64,000 nucleotides of DNA, taken from positions 1,719,001-1,783,000 of the forward strand of contig NZ_JAUSXC010000001.1 of assembly GCF_030823405.1 (NCBI RefSeq). Reading direction: 5' to 3'. The notes beneath the pieces were generated by a model. That model had not been told where the DNA came from. It did no database searches and worked only from the letters and a program-made list of their open reading frames with translations. This stretch comes from Chryseobacterium ginsenosidimutans (GTDB lineage: Bacteria; Bacteroidota; Bacteroidia; Flavobacteriales; Weeksellaceae). Of the stretch, positions 7,827 to 15,442 are shown one piece after another. Within the stretch, counting starts at the first letter, position 1; the number at the start of each line of letters is the position of its first letter. A program made the position numbers and the translations under genes.

Positions 7827-8687
7827 ATGAAAAAATATATAGCTTTTCTTGTCCTGACAGTAACGAACTGTCAATTTCACGCTCAAACGGTTAATGAGCC
7901 TAAAAATCATTCGGAAAAATGGTCGCAACCTTATGAACCTTTCCGGGTTGCCGGTAATTTGTATTATGTAGGAACTTATGATCTTGCTTCCTATTTAATT
8001 GTAACAGATAAAGGTAATATTCTTATTAATACAGGATTGGCAGATTCGCTTCCGATGATTAAAAATAATATAAAGAAACTGGGCTTCAACTATAATGATA
8101 CGAAAATATTATTGCTGACACAGGCACATTACGATCATTTAGGAGCCATGGCTGCAATAAAAAAGGAAACCGGAGCAAAACTGTATGTGGATTATGCTGA
8201 CGCAGATGTTTTGAAGAGCGGCGGAAAATCTGATTATGAAATGGGAAAATATGGTGTTACATTTAAACCTATTAATCCGGATTATATGTTAAAAGATAAA
8301 GATTTTGTAACACTTGGAAATACCAAACTGATGATGTTGCATCATCCGGGACATACGAAAGGCTCATGCAGTTATTTGTTTGAAACCAAAGATAACAAGA
8401 GAAAATATAAGGTTTTAATCGCCAATATGCCCACCATTATTATTGATAAGAATTTTTCTGATGTTACCTCTTACCCAACCATTCAGAAAGACTATGCATA
8501 TACTTTGAAAGAAATGAAAAAGCTAGATTTTGATATTTGGGTCGCTTCACATGCGAGTCAGTTTGATCTTTACAAAAAACGCCAACCAAAAGATCAATAT
8601 AATCCTGATGTTTTCATGAATAAAAAAGAATATATGGACGAAATTGATTCTTTAGAAAAAGAATATCTCAATAAATTAGCCGAATAA
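7827..8687 (+). CDS. bla: Subclass B3 metallo-beta-lactamase, GOB-like (B3-Q variant)
   Basis: A 286-residue protein with a signal peptide (about residues 1-20), hence periplasmic. The B3 zinc motif normally reads HxHxDH, but here it is Q99-A-H101-Y-D103-H104, the hallmark of GOB enzymes, in which Gln replaces the first His (standard position 116). The other ligands are present: H176 in HHPGHTKGS and H242 in VASHASQFD. M201 in ANMPTI matches the Met221 position of GOB. Stretches such as AGNLYYVGTYDLASYLIVT and SGGKSDYEMGKYGVTFKP are near identical to GOB as I remember it. Known function of GOB enzymes is hydrolysis of penicillins, cephalosporins and carbapenems. No mobile element is near, so it looks chromosomal and intrinsic. 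Activity and spectrum need testing. Confidence 0.93.
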   Translation: MKKYIAFLVLTVTNCQFHAQTVNEPKNHSEKWSQPYEPFRVAGNLYYVGTYDLASYLIVTDKGNILINTGLADSLPMIKNNIKKLGFNYNDTKILLLTQAHYDHLGAMAAIKKETGAKLYVDYADADVLKSGGKSDYEMGKYGVTFKPINPDYMLKDKDFVTLGNTKLMMLHHPGHTKGSCSYLFETKDNKRKYKVLIANMPTIIIDKNFSDVTSYPTIQKDYAYTLKEMKKLDFDIWVASHASQFDLYKKRQPKDQYNPDVFMNKKEYMDEIDSLEKEYLNKLAE

Positions 8688-8694
8688 AAAAATA

Positions 8695-9078
8695 TTAATG
8701 CGCGTAACCCGTAAAGAAACTTACTGCCATAATTGCCAAAACGATTGAAGAAATGACTACATAGACGTAGTCTTTTTCTTTTAAATACCCTATTAAAGCA
8801 AATATAATTCTCATTAAAGGAGTAATGATCAGGATAAGGATTCCCAATTGGATAATGGCCATTCCTTCTCCTTTACAAAGCGTATCCCAAAAATGTCCCC
8901 AAACTTTCTCGGAAGAAGTACCCATGTCGAGAAGTTTGTATTTTCTCGGCATTTTAAAACCCTCTGTAAATAGTTTGATAAAACCAATAAGTGAAGTAAT
9001 AACCGATAAAATAACGCCCAATCGAAGAAGATTTCCAACAGAACGGTTAAGATCAGTATCTGTAAAATCTTTTCTCAT
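8695..9078 (-). CDS. DUF1634 membrane protein
   Basis: A 127-residue protein with three hydrophobic segments (about residues 15-35, 73-95 and 103-121), and the typical DUF1634 opening DLNRSVGNLLRLGVILS. It overlaps the upstream TauE/SafE gene by 4 bases. DUF1634 proteins are regularly found next to TauE/SafE transporters, so an accessory or regulatory membrane subunit is likely; the biochemical role is unknown. It runs convergently towards the beta-lactamase with only 7 bases between. Confidence 0.85.
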   Translation of the reverse strand: MRKDFTDTDLNRSVGNLLRLGVILSVITSLIGFIKLFTEGFKMPRKYKLLDMGTSSEKVWGHFWDTLCKGEGMAIIQLGILILIITPLMRIIFALIGYLKEKDYVYVVISSIVLAIMAVSFFTGYAH

Positions 9079-9905
9079 GAGAAATTGCTTCTAATACCGT
9101 TATACATCATATAGATTGAAAGAATTGTAATCACAATGGCAAAAAATGTCTTCAGTTTTTTAGTTTTTGAAACCATCAACGTTTTAGATCCGATAAAACT
9201 TCCAACTACGACACCAACTAAAACCGGTGCAACAATGACAGGGATAATTTCGCCTCTCTGAAAATAAATCAGTGAACTCGCCACTGCAGTTACTCCAATC
9301 ATAAAATTACTCGTAGTTGTAGAAACCTTGAAAGGCAGCCTCATCATATTATCCATCGCCAAGACTTTTAAAGCTCCAGAACCAATTCCCAACAATCCGG
9401 ACATTGCCCCTGCAAACATCATCATAAAAAAACCCGGAACTGTATTTCTCGCAGAATAATTTTTCAAAACCCCTTTATCTGGGAAAGTTCCGTATAATTT
9501 TAATTTATCCTCCAAACTTCCTTTTATTATAGGTTCCTGATGATCTGGTTTTCCCTTTAAGTTTAAAATAACTGTCAGAAGAAGAATACTTGCGAAAATA
9601 ATTCCGATTGTATTAGGATTTAAAGCTCCCGAAACCAATGCGCCAACGATAGCACCTGTTGTTGTAGCGATCTCCAAAAACATTCCGATCCGCATATTGG
9701 TGAAGCCTTCTTTTACAAAAGCTACCGCCGCACCGGAAGAAGTTCCGATCACAGAGATTAATGAAGCACCAATGGCATAATGCATAGGAACGCCGAAACC
9801 CAGCGTTAATAAAGGAATAATGATAACGCCTCCTCCTAGACCGGTAAGTGAACCCAAAAGTCCCGCCGAAATTGCTCCAAGGAAGAGAATAATAATTTCT
9901 GACAT
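9075..9905 (-). CDS. TauE/SafE (TSUP) family sulfite/anion exporter
   Basis: A 276-residue integral membrane protein with about eight hydrophobic segments in two related halves. Each half begins with a Gly-rich re-entrant motif, GLLGSLTGLGGGVIIIPLL near residues 16-34 and GAMSGLLGIGSGALKVL in the second half, as expected for the TSUP family. Family members move sulfite, sulfonates or other small organic anions across the inner membrane. It is the first gene of a two-gene unit with DUF1634. A -7 element TATATTTG sits only 4 bases before its ATG, implying a leaderless transcript. Confidence 0.9.
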   Translation of the reverse strand: MSEIIILFLGAISAGLLGSLTGLGGGVIIIPLLTLGFGVPMHYAIGASLISVIGTSSGAAVAFVKEGFTNMRIGMFLEIATTTGAIVGALVSGALNPNTIGIIFASILLLTVILNLKGKPDHQEPIIKGSLEDKLKLYGTFPDKGVLKNYSARNTVPGFFMMMFAGAMSGLLGIGSGALKVLAMDNMMRLPFKVSTTTSNFMIGVTAVASSLIYFQRGEIIPVIVAPVLVGVVVGSFIGSKTLMVSKTKKLKTFFAIVITILSIYMMYNGIRSNFS

Positions 9906-9909
9906 GCTA

Positions 9910-9973
9910 CAAATATAAAACTATTGTAACAGTCTGCCAAACGTTTGAAAAAGATAAATTTGATGTATTTTTG
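9910..9973. promoter_or_regulatory. Divergent promoter pair sharing a palindrome
   Basis: On the minus strand: TTG at 9940-9938, 20-base spacer, TATATTTG at 9917-9910, then 4 bases to the TauE start at 9905. On the plus strand: TTG at 9945-9947, 18-base spacer, TATTTTTG at 9966-9973, leading to the DUF1543 start at 9991. Both -33 TTGs lie within the perfect palindrome CAAACGTTTG at 9938-9947. Both match the Bacteroidetes consensus TTG-N17-23-TAnnTTTG. Confidence 0.7.
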
Positions 9974-9990
9974 CATAAACAGAATTTTAA

Positions 9991-10542
9991 ATGAAATTAT
10001 TTTATGTTATCCTTGGCGCAACACCAAAAGGAAGGAATATTGAGCAGCATGATGTATTTTTCGGAATTGCAGAAAGCCTGAAAGATCTTGTTCCTGCAAT
10101 AAAAGAATTTTGGAAGGAAGCAGACGGAAAGATGCACATAGATTGTTATCAGGAAGTGCAATTTGCTGATGGGTATGAAGTACAAATTGTTGAGAAAGGA
10201 GGAAAAACGTCTGAAGAGCAACTGTATTTTATTAATCTTGGAGGATATAAAAGAGGTTTTTTTGAAGAATTTCACGAACAGCATTTGATGGTCGGGAAAT
10301 CAATGGCAGATATTGTAAAAAAAGCAAAGACTACTGAGTTCTATAAAACAATGGGATTTGAAGGAGCGGTAAGTCATATTGATGATAAACATGGTGTTGA
10401 CATTGATGATATTTTTAATGTAAGTGATATTCTGCCTGAAAAAATGAAAGAGAAATACTCTATTATTCTTACAAAATCTGATGCAGAAAATCAGGAAAAC
10501 ACGATGGGACTGGGATATTTGAAAATTGATAAAATTCAATAA
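9991..10542 (+). CDS. DUF1543 domain-containing protein
   Basis: A 183-residue soluble protein starting MKLFYVILGATPKGRNIEQHD, which is the recognisable DUF1543 opening, with a second related segment around LYFINLGGYKRGFFEEFHEQH. No signal peptide or membrane segment is present. The family has no established function. It lies 38 bases before purK in the same direction and may be co-transcribed with it from the promoter at 9945-9973. Confidence 0.8.
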   Translation: MKLFYVILGATPKGRNIEQHDVFFGIAESLKDLVPAIKEFWKEADGKMHIDCYQEVQFADGYEVQIVEKGGKTSEEQLYFINLGGYKRGFFEEFHEQHLMVGKSMADIVKKAKTTEFYKTMGFEGAVSHIDDKHGVDIDDIFNVSDILPEKMKEKYSIILTKSDAENQENTMGLGYLKIDKIQ

Positions 10543-10580
10543 TTAAAATTAAATCTAATAGAAAAAATAAAAGTAAAAAA

Positions 10581-11693
10581 ATGAAAATAGGAATTTTAGG
10601 AGGAGGGCAGCTCGGAAGAATGCTGATTCAGGAAGCTTTGAAGTATGACGATGAATTTTATACATTAGATCCGGCTTCTGATGCACCTTGCCACAATATT
10701 TCTTACTTTACACAAGGAAGTTTTAATGATTATGAAACTGTTCTGAATTTCGGTAAAGATAAAGATGTTGTAACCATCGAGATCGAACATGTAAATGCAG
10801 ATGCTTTAGCCGAATTGGAAAGCAAGGGGATAAAAGTTGTTCCGAATTCTAAAATCATTAAAACAATTCAGCAAAAAATCCTTCAGAAGGAATTTTATAA
10901 AGCTCACGATATTCCAAGTCCGGAATTTGAAGTGATGGATGGAAGTTCTGATGAGATCAAGATGGCTTTTCCTTTTGTGCAGAAGCTTAATACGGGAGGG
11001 TATGATGGAAAAGGAGTGCAAATAATCCGTTCTGCTGAAGATCTGAAAAATTTGTGGACTGAGGATTCTGTAATTGAAAACCTGGTTGATATTGATAAAG
11101 AACTTTCTGTGATCGTTGCAAGAAATGAAAGCGGAGAAACCAAAATTTTCCCTGTAACAGAAATGGTTGCCGATCCGAAATTAAATTTATTGGATTTTAA
11201 TATTTGCCCGGTTTTCCTGGAAGAAAATATTGAAGAACAAATCAATGTTATTACAGAGAAATTCTTAAATGCAATCAATTCTCCGGGACTTTTTGCGATT
11301 GAATTATTTTTAGATAAAGAAGGAAAAGTTTGGGTAAACGAAACGGCTCCGAGATTGCATAATTCGGGACATCAAAGTCAGGAAGGAAATGCCAATTCAC
11401 AGTTTGAACAGATGTACCGTGTAGTGAAAAATTTACCATTGGCAGATACCGACGCTATTATTTACAGCGGAATGCTAAACCTGGTCGGGGCAGAAGGTTT
11501 TTCAGGTAAAGTAGTTTATGAAGGAATGGAGGATGTTTTGAGATTACCCGAAACCTACATTCACCTGTACGGAAAAACCGAAACCAAACCGGGAAGAAAA
11601 ATGGGGCATATCAATGTTTTGGCAGAGTCTAAAGAAGAATTGATGGAAAAATTGGTGATGGTGAAAGGATTGGTAAGAGTGATTGCGAAATAA
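10581..11693 (+). CDS. purK: 5-(carboxyamino)imidazole ribonucleotide synthase
   Basis: A 370-residue ATP-grasp enzyme. The N-terminus KIGILGGGQLGRMLIQEA is the PurK signature. The ATP-grasp core includes FPFVQKLNTGGYDGKG near residues 130-145, and the C-terminal active site WVNETAPRLHNSGH is near residues 252-265. With ATP and bicarbonate it converts AIR to N5-CAIR in purine synthesis. Its partner purE lies 3.2 kb downstream, not adjacent as in many bacteria. A strong terminator follows. Confidence 0.95.
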   Translation: MKIGILGGGQLGRMLIQEALKYDDEFYTLDPASDAPCHNISYFTQGSFNDYETVLNFGKDKDVVTIEIEHVNADALAELESKGIKVVPNSKIIKTIQQKILQKEFYKAHDIPSPEFEVMDGSSDEIKMAFPFVQKLNTGGYDGKGVQIIRSAEDLKNLWTEDSVIENLVDIDKELSVIVARNESGETKIFPVTEMVADPKLNLLDFNICPVFLEENIEEQINVITEKFLNAINSPGLFAIELFLDKEGKVWVNETAPRLHNSGHQSQEGNANSQFEQMYRVVKNLPLADTDAIIYSGMLNLVGAEGFSGKVVYEGMEDVLRLPETYIHLYGKTETKPGRKMGHINVLAESKEELMEKLVMVKGLVRVIAK

Positions 11694-11710
11694 TTGAACT
11701 TATTATATTG

Positions 11711-11742
11711 AAAAAAGACTGCTTGAGAAGGCAGTCTTTTTT
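11711..11742. terminator. Bidirectional terminator after purK
   Basis: AAAAAAGACTGC at 11711-11722 and GCAGTCTTTTTT at 11731-11742 form a 12-bp stem with an 8-base loop. A and T tracts on both sides let it serve purK and the convergent DMT exporter. Confidence 0.85.
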
Positions 11743-11823
11743 ATTTAAAATTTTCGGAGAATCAATAAGGATTGTTATTTCAGTTGTACAAGGATCATCG
11801 AACTAAGCTTTTAGCCGTTAGAT

Positions 11824-12735
11824 TTAAAGTGACTCAATTCTCTGTTTTTTAAACATCTCTCTATTATAATTAATAACAAACACACCAAGAATAATTAAAA
11901 CCGCAGCAATAATAAATTTAGGAGAAATTTCTTCATTCAAAATCAGCCAGCTCAAAAATATGGAAATAACAGTATTAATGTAAGCCAAAATAGAAACCTG
12001 AACCGGAGAAACCTTCGTCAAAGCATAATGATACGCGAAAAATGCTGCTACAGAACCAAAAACTGATAAATAAACCATCGCTGAAATACTTTTAAAAGTC
12101 CAGTTTTCAAAATTATAATTTTCGGAAAATAGGAAAGCGAAAATAAGCTGTACAATTCCTGCAAAAGCAAATTGATAAAACAGATTTAAAGAAATATTTT
12201 TAGATTGAATATTCATTTTCTTGGTAAAAATCGTTCCCGATGCCCAGCCCAAAATTGCGATAAAAAGGAAGAAAATTCCCATTGCATAATCAGGGTTTTC
12301 GAGGTCATTTATCCCGTTCCAGAAGATAAGAAGAATCCCGCTGAAGCACATTAAAACTCCTGCCAATGCCTTGAAGCTGAACTTCTGTAATCCCAGTGCG
12401 ACACTTCCCATAAAAACGACGATCGGCGAACATGCACTGATCAAAGAAGTTAGGCTGCTGGTGACAGATTCCTCGGCAACAGTTGTCATTCCGTTGGCGA
12501 TGATGAGCATCAATGTTGAAAAAATAAGCTGATACCCTAAATTTTTCCAGCCAATCCATTGAAATTGTCCGCGGTAAAGAAGAATACAAAGCATGATAAT
12601 CGACGCAAGAAACTGCCTAATTCCTGCTACAAACCAAGCGGGAATGGTTTCTACTGCTACACGAATCGACAAAAAAGTTGTTCCCCAAACAATGGCAACA
12701 GTGAAGATGGCTAAAGTAAGTTTAAAATCTTTCAT
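11824..12735 (-). CDS. EamA-family DMT-superfamily exporter
   Basis: A 303-residue protein with ten hydrophobic segments arranged as two EamA repeats. It opens with FKLTLAIFTVAIVWGTTFLSIR, and the second repeat starts near residue 150 (IFFLFIAILGWASGTIF). The conserved APxVQVS-like stretch KVSPVQVSILAYINTVISI ends repeat two. DMT exporters of this type move amino acids, nucleosides or other metabolites out of the cell; substrate cannot be predicted. It lies between purK and purE, transcribed against them. Confidence 0.88.
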   Translation of the reverse strand: MKDFKLTLAIFTVAIVWGTTFLSIRVAVETIPAWFVAGIRQFLASIIMLCILLYRGQFQWIGWKNLGYQLIFSTLMLIIANGMTTVAEESVTSSLTSLISACSPIVVFMGSVALGLQKFSFKALAGVLMCFSGILLIFWNGINDLENPDYAMGIFFLFIAILGWASGTIFTKKMNIQSKNISLNLFYQFAFAGIVQLIFAFLFSENYNFENWTFKSISAMVYLSVFGSVAAFFAYHYALTKVSPVQVSILAYINTVISIFLSWLILNEEISPKFIIAAVLIILGVFVINYNREMFKKQRIESL

Positions 12736-12837
12736 TCAATGATGTAATTAACAAAAATATTTAGTTTAAAACAATATTGACGGATACAGTTTTTAAAAGT
12801 TATTTAGGTACAGAACAACTTTTGCGCCTTTTTGTAT

Positions 12838-13815
12838 TTATTTGATTTCTATAATAGTTTTTCCTTTAGAAATTCGGTTTTCTATATCTGCAAACGCTTC
12901 ATTCGTTTGTTCTAATGAATATGATTTATCATCAACCGCAATTTTTAATTTTCCTTCTTCGAAGAGATTGGCAGCTTCTTTTAAAATTTCGCCATAATGT
13001 TTTCTGTTTTCCCCGGATAATAAAGGATATAAAGTGAAAACTCCCGAATACGTTGCATTTCTGAACGATAAAGGAGCAATACTGTGAGTTCCCCAACCTA
13101 AAATGCTGGCAACATGACCCGAATATTGTTTTACAGCTTTAAAAGAATCATCCAAAAGCCCTACTGTATCAAGGATTGCGTCAAAACCAGCTCCGTTTGT
13201 AAAGTTCTGCACATATTTTTCTACGGATAATTCATCTGAGGGAATAATTTCAACAGGATATTGCTGTACGGCTTCAATATTTTCCGATTTTACGGTGGTG
13301 AAAACTTTTGCGCCTTTTGCCAGAGCGATTTGTAAAGCAACATGACCGACACCGCCATTCCCTGCGTGGATTAAAACGGTTTCATCTTTTTTAATATTCA
13401 TTTTGCTAACCAAGCCTTCCCACGCTGTGATGAAGATAAGTGGAGTAGCTGCAGCTTCTTTAAATGTAATGTTTTTTGGTTTTAAAGCCAAAAGATCTGC
13501 GTCTGCTGCGATATATTCTGCAAGTGTTCCGGGATTATTTCCGACACCACCTACCATTCCGAAAACCTCATCTCCAACTTTGAAATTTTTGACGTCTTTT
13601 CCAATTTCTTCTACGATTCCTGCCATGTCGATTCCCAAAATCATAGGCAAAGTAACTTCGGCGTGGGAAGCTTTTCCTTCTTTTATTTTTAAATCTAAAG
13701 GATTCAGTCCGCTTGCTTTTATTTTTACCAAAACTTCATGAGCTTTTGGTTGAGGTTTTTCCATTTCTTTTACTTCTAATGGTTTTCCAAACTGTTGTAA
13801 TACAATTGCTTTCAT
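12838..13815 (-). CDS. NADP-dependent oxidoreductase, quinone reductase-like MDR family
   Basis: A 325-residue medium-chain dehydrogenase/reductase. The GroES-like part runs to about residue 110 with PMILGIDMAGIVEEIGKDV. The Rossmann part has AGNGGVGHVALQIALAKGA near residues 151-169, and the C-terminus is the usual GKTIIEIK. Zinc-ligand cysteines of classical alcohol dehydrogenases are absent, so the zinc-free quinone oxidoreductase branch fits. It is divergent from an AraC regulator with a 90-base gap to that gene's ATG, suggesting control by it, perhaps in response to reactive carbonyls or quinones (inference). Confidence 0.87.
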   Translation of the reverse strand: MKAIVLQQFGKPLEVKEMEKPQPKAHEVLVKIKASGLNPLDLKIKEGKASHAEVTLPMILGIDMAGIVEEIGKDVKNFKVGDEVFGMVGGVGNNPGTLAEYIAADADLLALKPKNITFKEAAATPLIFITAWEGLVSKMNIKKDETVLIHAGNGGVGHVALQIALAKGAKVFTTVKSENIEAVQQYPVEIIPSDELSVEKYVQNFTNGAGFDAILDTVGLLDDSFKAVKQYSGHVASILGWGTHSIAPLSFRNATYSGVFTLYPLLSGENRKHYGEILKEAANLFEEGKLKIAVDDKSYSLEQTNEAFADIENRISKGKTIIEIK

Positions 13816-13905
13816 TTTGATATTGGATTAATGATGATACAAATTTAGGCATTCCTTACTCTCAAAAAGTTGTATTTTTACACTATAAAAGAGTACATAA
13901 TTGTC

Positions 13906-14757
13906 ATGAAAAAAGATTATCTACAACAGCCTTTCGAATTGGTTTTAAAAGAACCGATGGACGTTTGTCCGCGCGGAGAACACAGTATTAGCTTTTTTGA
14001 ACTGGTTTATATTGTATCGGGAAGCGGTTTTCAGAATATTAACGGAAATGAATTTGGATATAAAGAAGGACATGTTTTTCTGTTAAAGCCTGAAGATTCT
14101 CACAGATTTACATTTGAAACCACGACGCAGCTATTTTTCATCAGGTTTAACAGAGTTTTTTTTCAGAACAATACCATTGAAAATACTTTTTTCAAACGTA
14201 TTGAACAGGCTTTCTCCGCTATCAACGGTTTCCAGAGCTGTATTATTAATGGTGAAGAAGACAAAAAGACAATCGAACACTTAATGAACGGCTTATTTCT
14301 GGAAATGGGAAAAGAGAAGCTCTATTCTCATGAAATAATTTATCTTTTGGTACAATCGGTTCTTACGGTGGTGGCGAGAAATTTAATCCAGAAAACAACA
14401 TTGATTATTGATGAAAAAACAGAAGATAAAGCAGCGAATATGATTCATTACGTTCAGGGAAATATTTATCATCCTGAAAAGCTGAAGAGTGAAAAGATCG
14501 GTAAATTATTTGGTGTTTCGAAAACGTATGTCGGGCGTTATTTCAAAAATAAAACAGGAAAAACACTGAGCGAATATATTACGGATTATAAAACAAAATT
14601 AATCGAAAACCGTTTAAAATATAGTGAAATGAGAATTAACGAAATTGCAGACGAATTTGGTTTTACAGATAAAAGTCATCTGAACCGCTTCTTTAAAAAG
14701 ATGAACGGTGTTTCACCTTCCACATTCAGGAATGAAAATTTTAAAAAAAACAGTTGA
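13906..14757 (+). CDS. AraC-family transcriptional regulator
   Basis: A 283-residue regulator. The N-terminal part is a cupin-like sensor (SISFFELVYIVSGSGFQNING, then GHVFLLKPEDSHRFTF). The C-terminal 100 residues hold two helix-turn-helix motifs: KIGKLFGVSKTYVGRYFKNK, and INEIADEFGFTDKSHLNRFF with the AraC hallmark FKKMNGVSPSTFR. The frame can be extended to a TTG at 13870, but ATG 13906 (MKKDYLQQPF) is preferred because the extra 12 residues lie in promoter-like sequence. It is divergent from the quinone reductase gene, its likely target. Confidence 0.88.
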   Translation: MKKDYLQQPFELVLKEPMDVCPRGEHSISFFELVYIVSGSGFQNINGNEFGYKEGHVFLLKPEDSHRFTFETTTQLFFIRFNRVFFQNNTIENTFFKRIEQAFSAINGFQSCIINGEEDKKTIEHLMNGLFLEMGKEKLYSHEIIYLLVQSVLTVVARNLIQKTTLIIDEKTEDKAANMIHYVQGNIYHPEKLKSEKIGKLFGVSKTYVGRYFKNKTGKTLSEYITDYKTKLIENRLKYSEMRINEIADEFGFTDKSHLNRFFKKMNGVSPSTFRNENFKKNS

Positions 14758-14851
14758 TAATTTATATCAGTAGATCTATTTACTCATTTCCTCTTCTCTT
14801 TTTACCTTTCCCTATTAATTCTTATCTTTGGAAATCTAATAAAAATTGAAG

Positions 14852-15355
14852 ATGGTAGGAATTATTATGGGAAGTCAGAGCGACTTACCGATCATGGAAC
14901 AGGCTGCAAATTTTTTAAAATCTTTAGACATTCCGTATGAACTAACGGTGGTTTCTGCACACAGAACTCCGGAAAGAATGTTTGAATATGCAAAAACAGC
15001 GAAAGAAAGAGGTTTAAAAGTAATTGTTGCCGGAGCCGGAGGTGCAGCTCATCTTCCCGGAATGGTGGCTAGTTGTACAACTTTACCCGTGATTGGTGTG
15101 CCGATTTTGTCGAGTAATTCTATTGACGGTTGGGATTCTGTTCTTTCGATTCTTCAGATGCCGGGTGGAATTCCTGTAGCAACAATGGCATTAAATGGGG
15201 CTTTGAATGCAGGGATTTTAGCAGCAAAGATTATTGGGAGTGCAGACGAGCAGGTTGCAGAAAATATTCAGAAATATCAGGATTCTTTGAAAGATAAAGT
15301 ATTGGGAACGGTGGATGATATTAAAGCTCAACATCCGAACCATTTTGATAAATAA
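14852..15355 (+). CDS. purE: 5-(carboxyamino)imidazole ribonucleotide mutase
   Basis: A 167-residue protein with the class I PurE motifs. MVGIIMGSQSDLPIME opens it (GSxSD phosphate loop), then VVSAHRTPERMFEYA with the conserved SAHR, and AGAGGAAHLPGMVAS. It converts N5-CAIR to CAIR and works with PurK. A TTG two codons upstream at 14846 would add two residues, but ATG 14852 is the usual start. TATCTTTG at 14823-14830 is a plausible -7 element. Separation from purK by three unrelated genes suggests its own promoter. Confidence 0.95.
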   Translation: MVGIIMGSQSDLPIMEQAANFLKSLDIPYELTVVSAHRTPERMFEYAKTAKERGLKVIVAGAGGAAHLPGMVASCTTLPVIGVPILSSNSIDGWDSVLSILQMPGGIPVATMALNGALNAGILAAKIIGSADEQVAENIQKYQDSLKDKVLGTVDDIKAQHPNHFDK

Positions 15356-15361
15356 TATGAA

Positions 15362-15442
15362 TTTTGAAAGATGAATGGTCAATTTTTAATATTTAAATTG
15401 ATGATTCATCTTTCAAAAGCCTCACATTTTGTGAGGCTTTTT
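15362..15442. terminator. Two overlapping hairpins between purE and the DUF285 operon
   Basis: Hairpin 1: TTTTGAAAGATGAAT (15362-15376) pairs perfectly with 15404-15418, extended inward by TCAATTT/AAATTGA. Hairpin 2: AAAAGCCTCACA (15415-15426) pairs with TGTGAGGCTTTT (15430-15441), followed by further T. They share AAAA at 15415-15418, so the full stems exclude each other. Hairpin 2 is a standard bidirectional terminator for the convergent genes. Confidence 0.8.

Noticed and set aside
13870..13905. Upstream TTG start for the AraC regulator
   Set aside because: The 12 extra codons lie in promoter-like AT-rich DNA; ATG 13906 gives a normal AraC opening. The same reasoning was used against TTG or GTG starts at 14846, 19938, 31405, 46252 and 57229.
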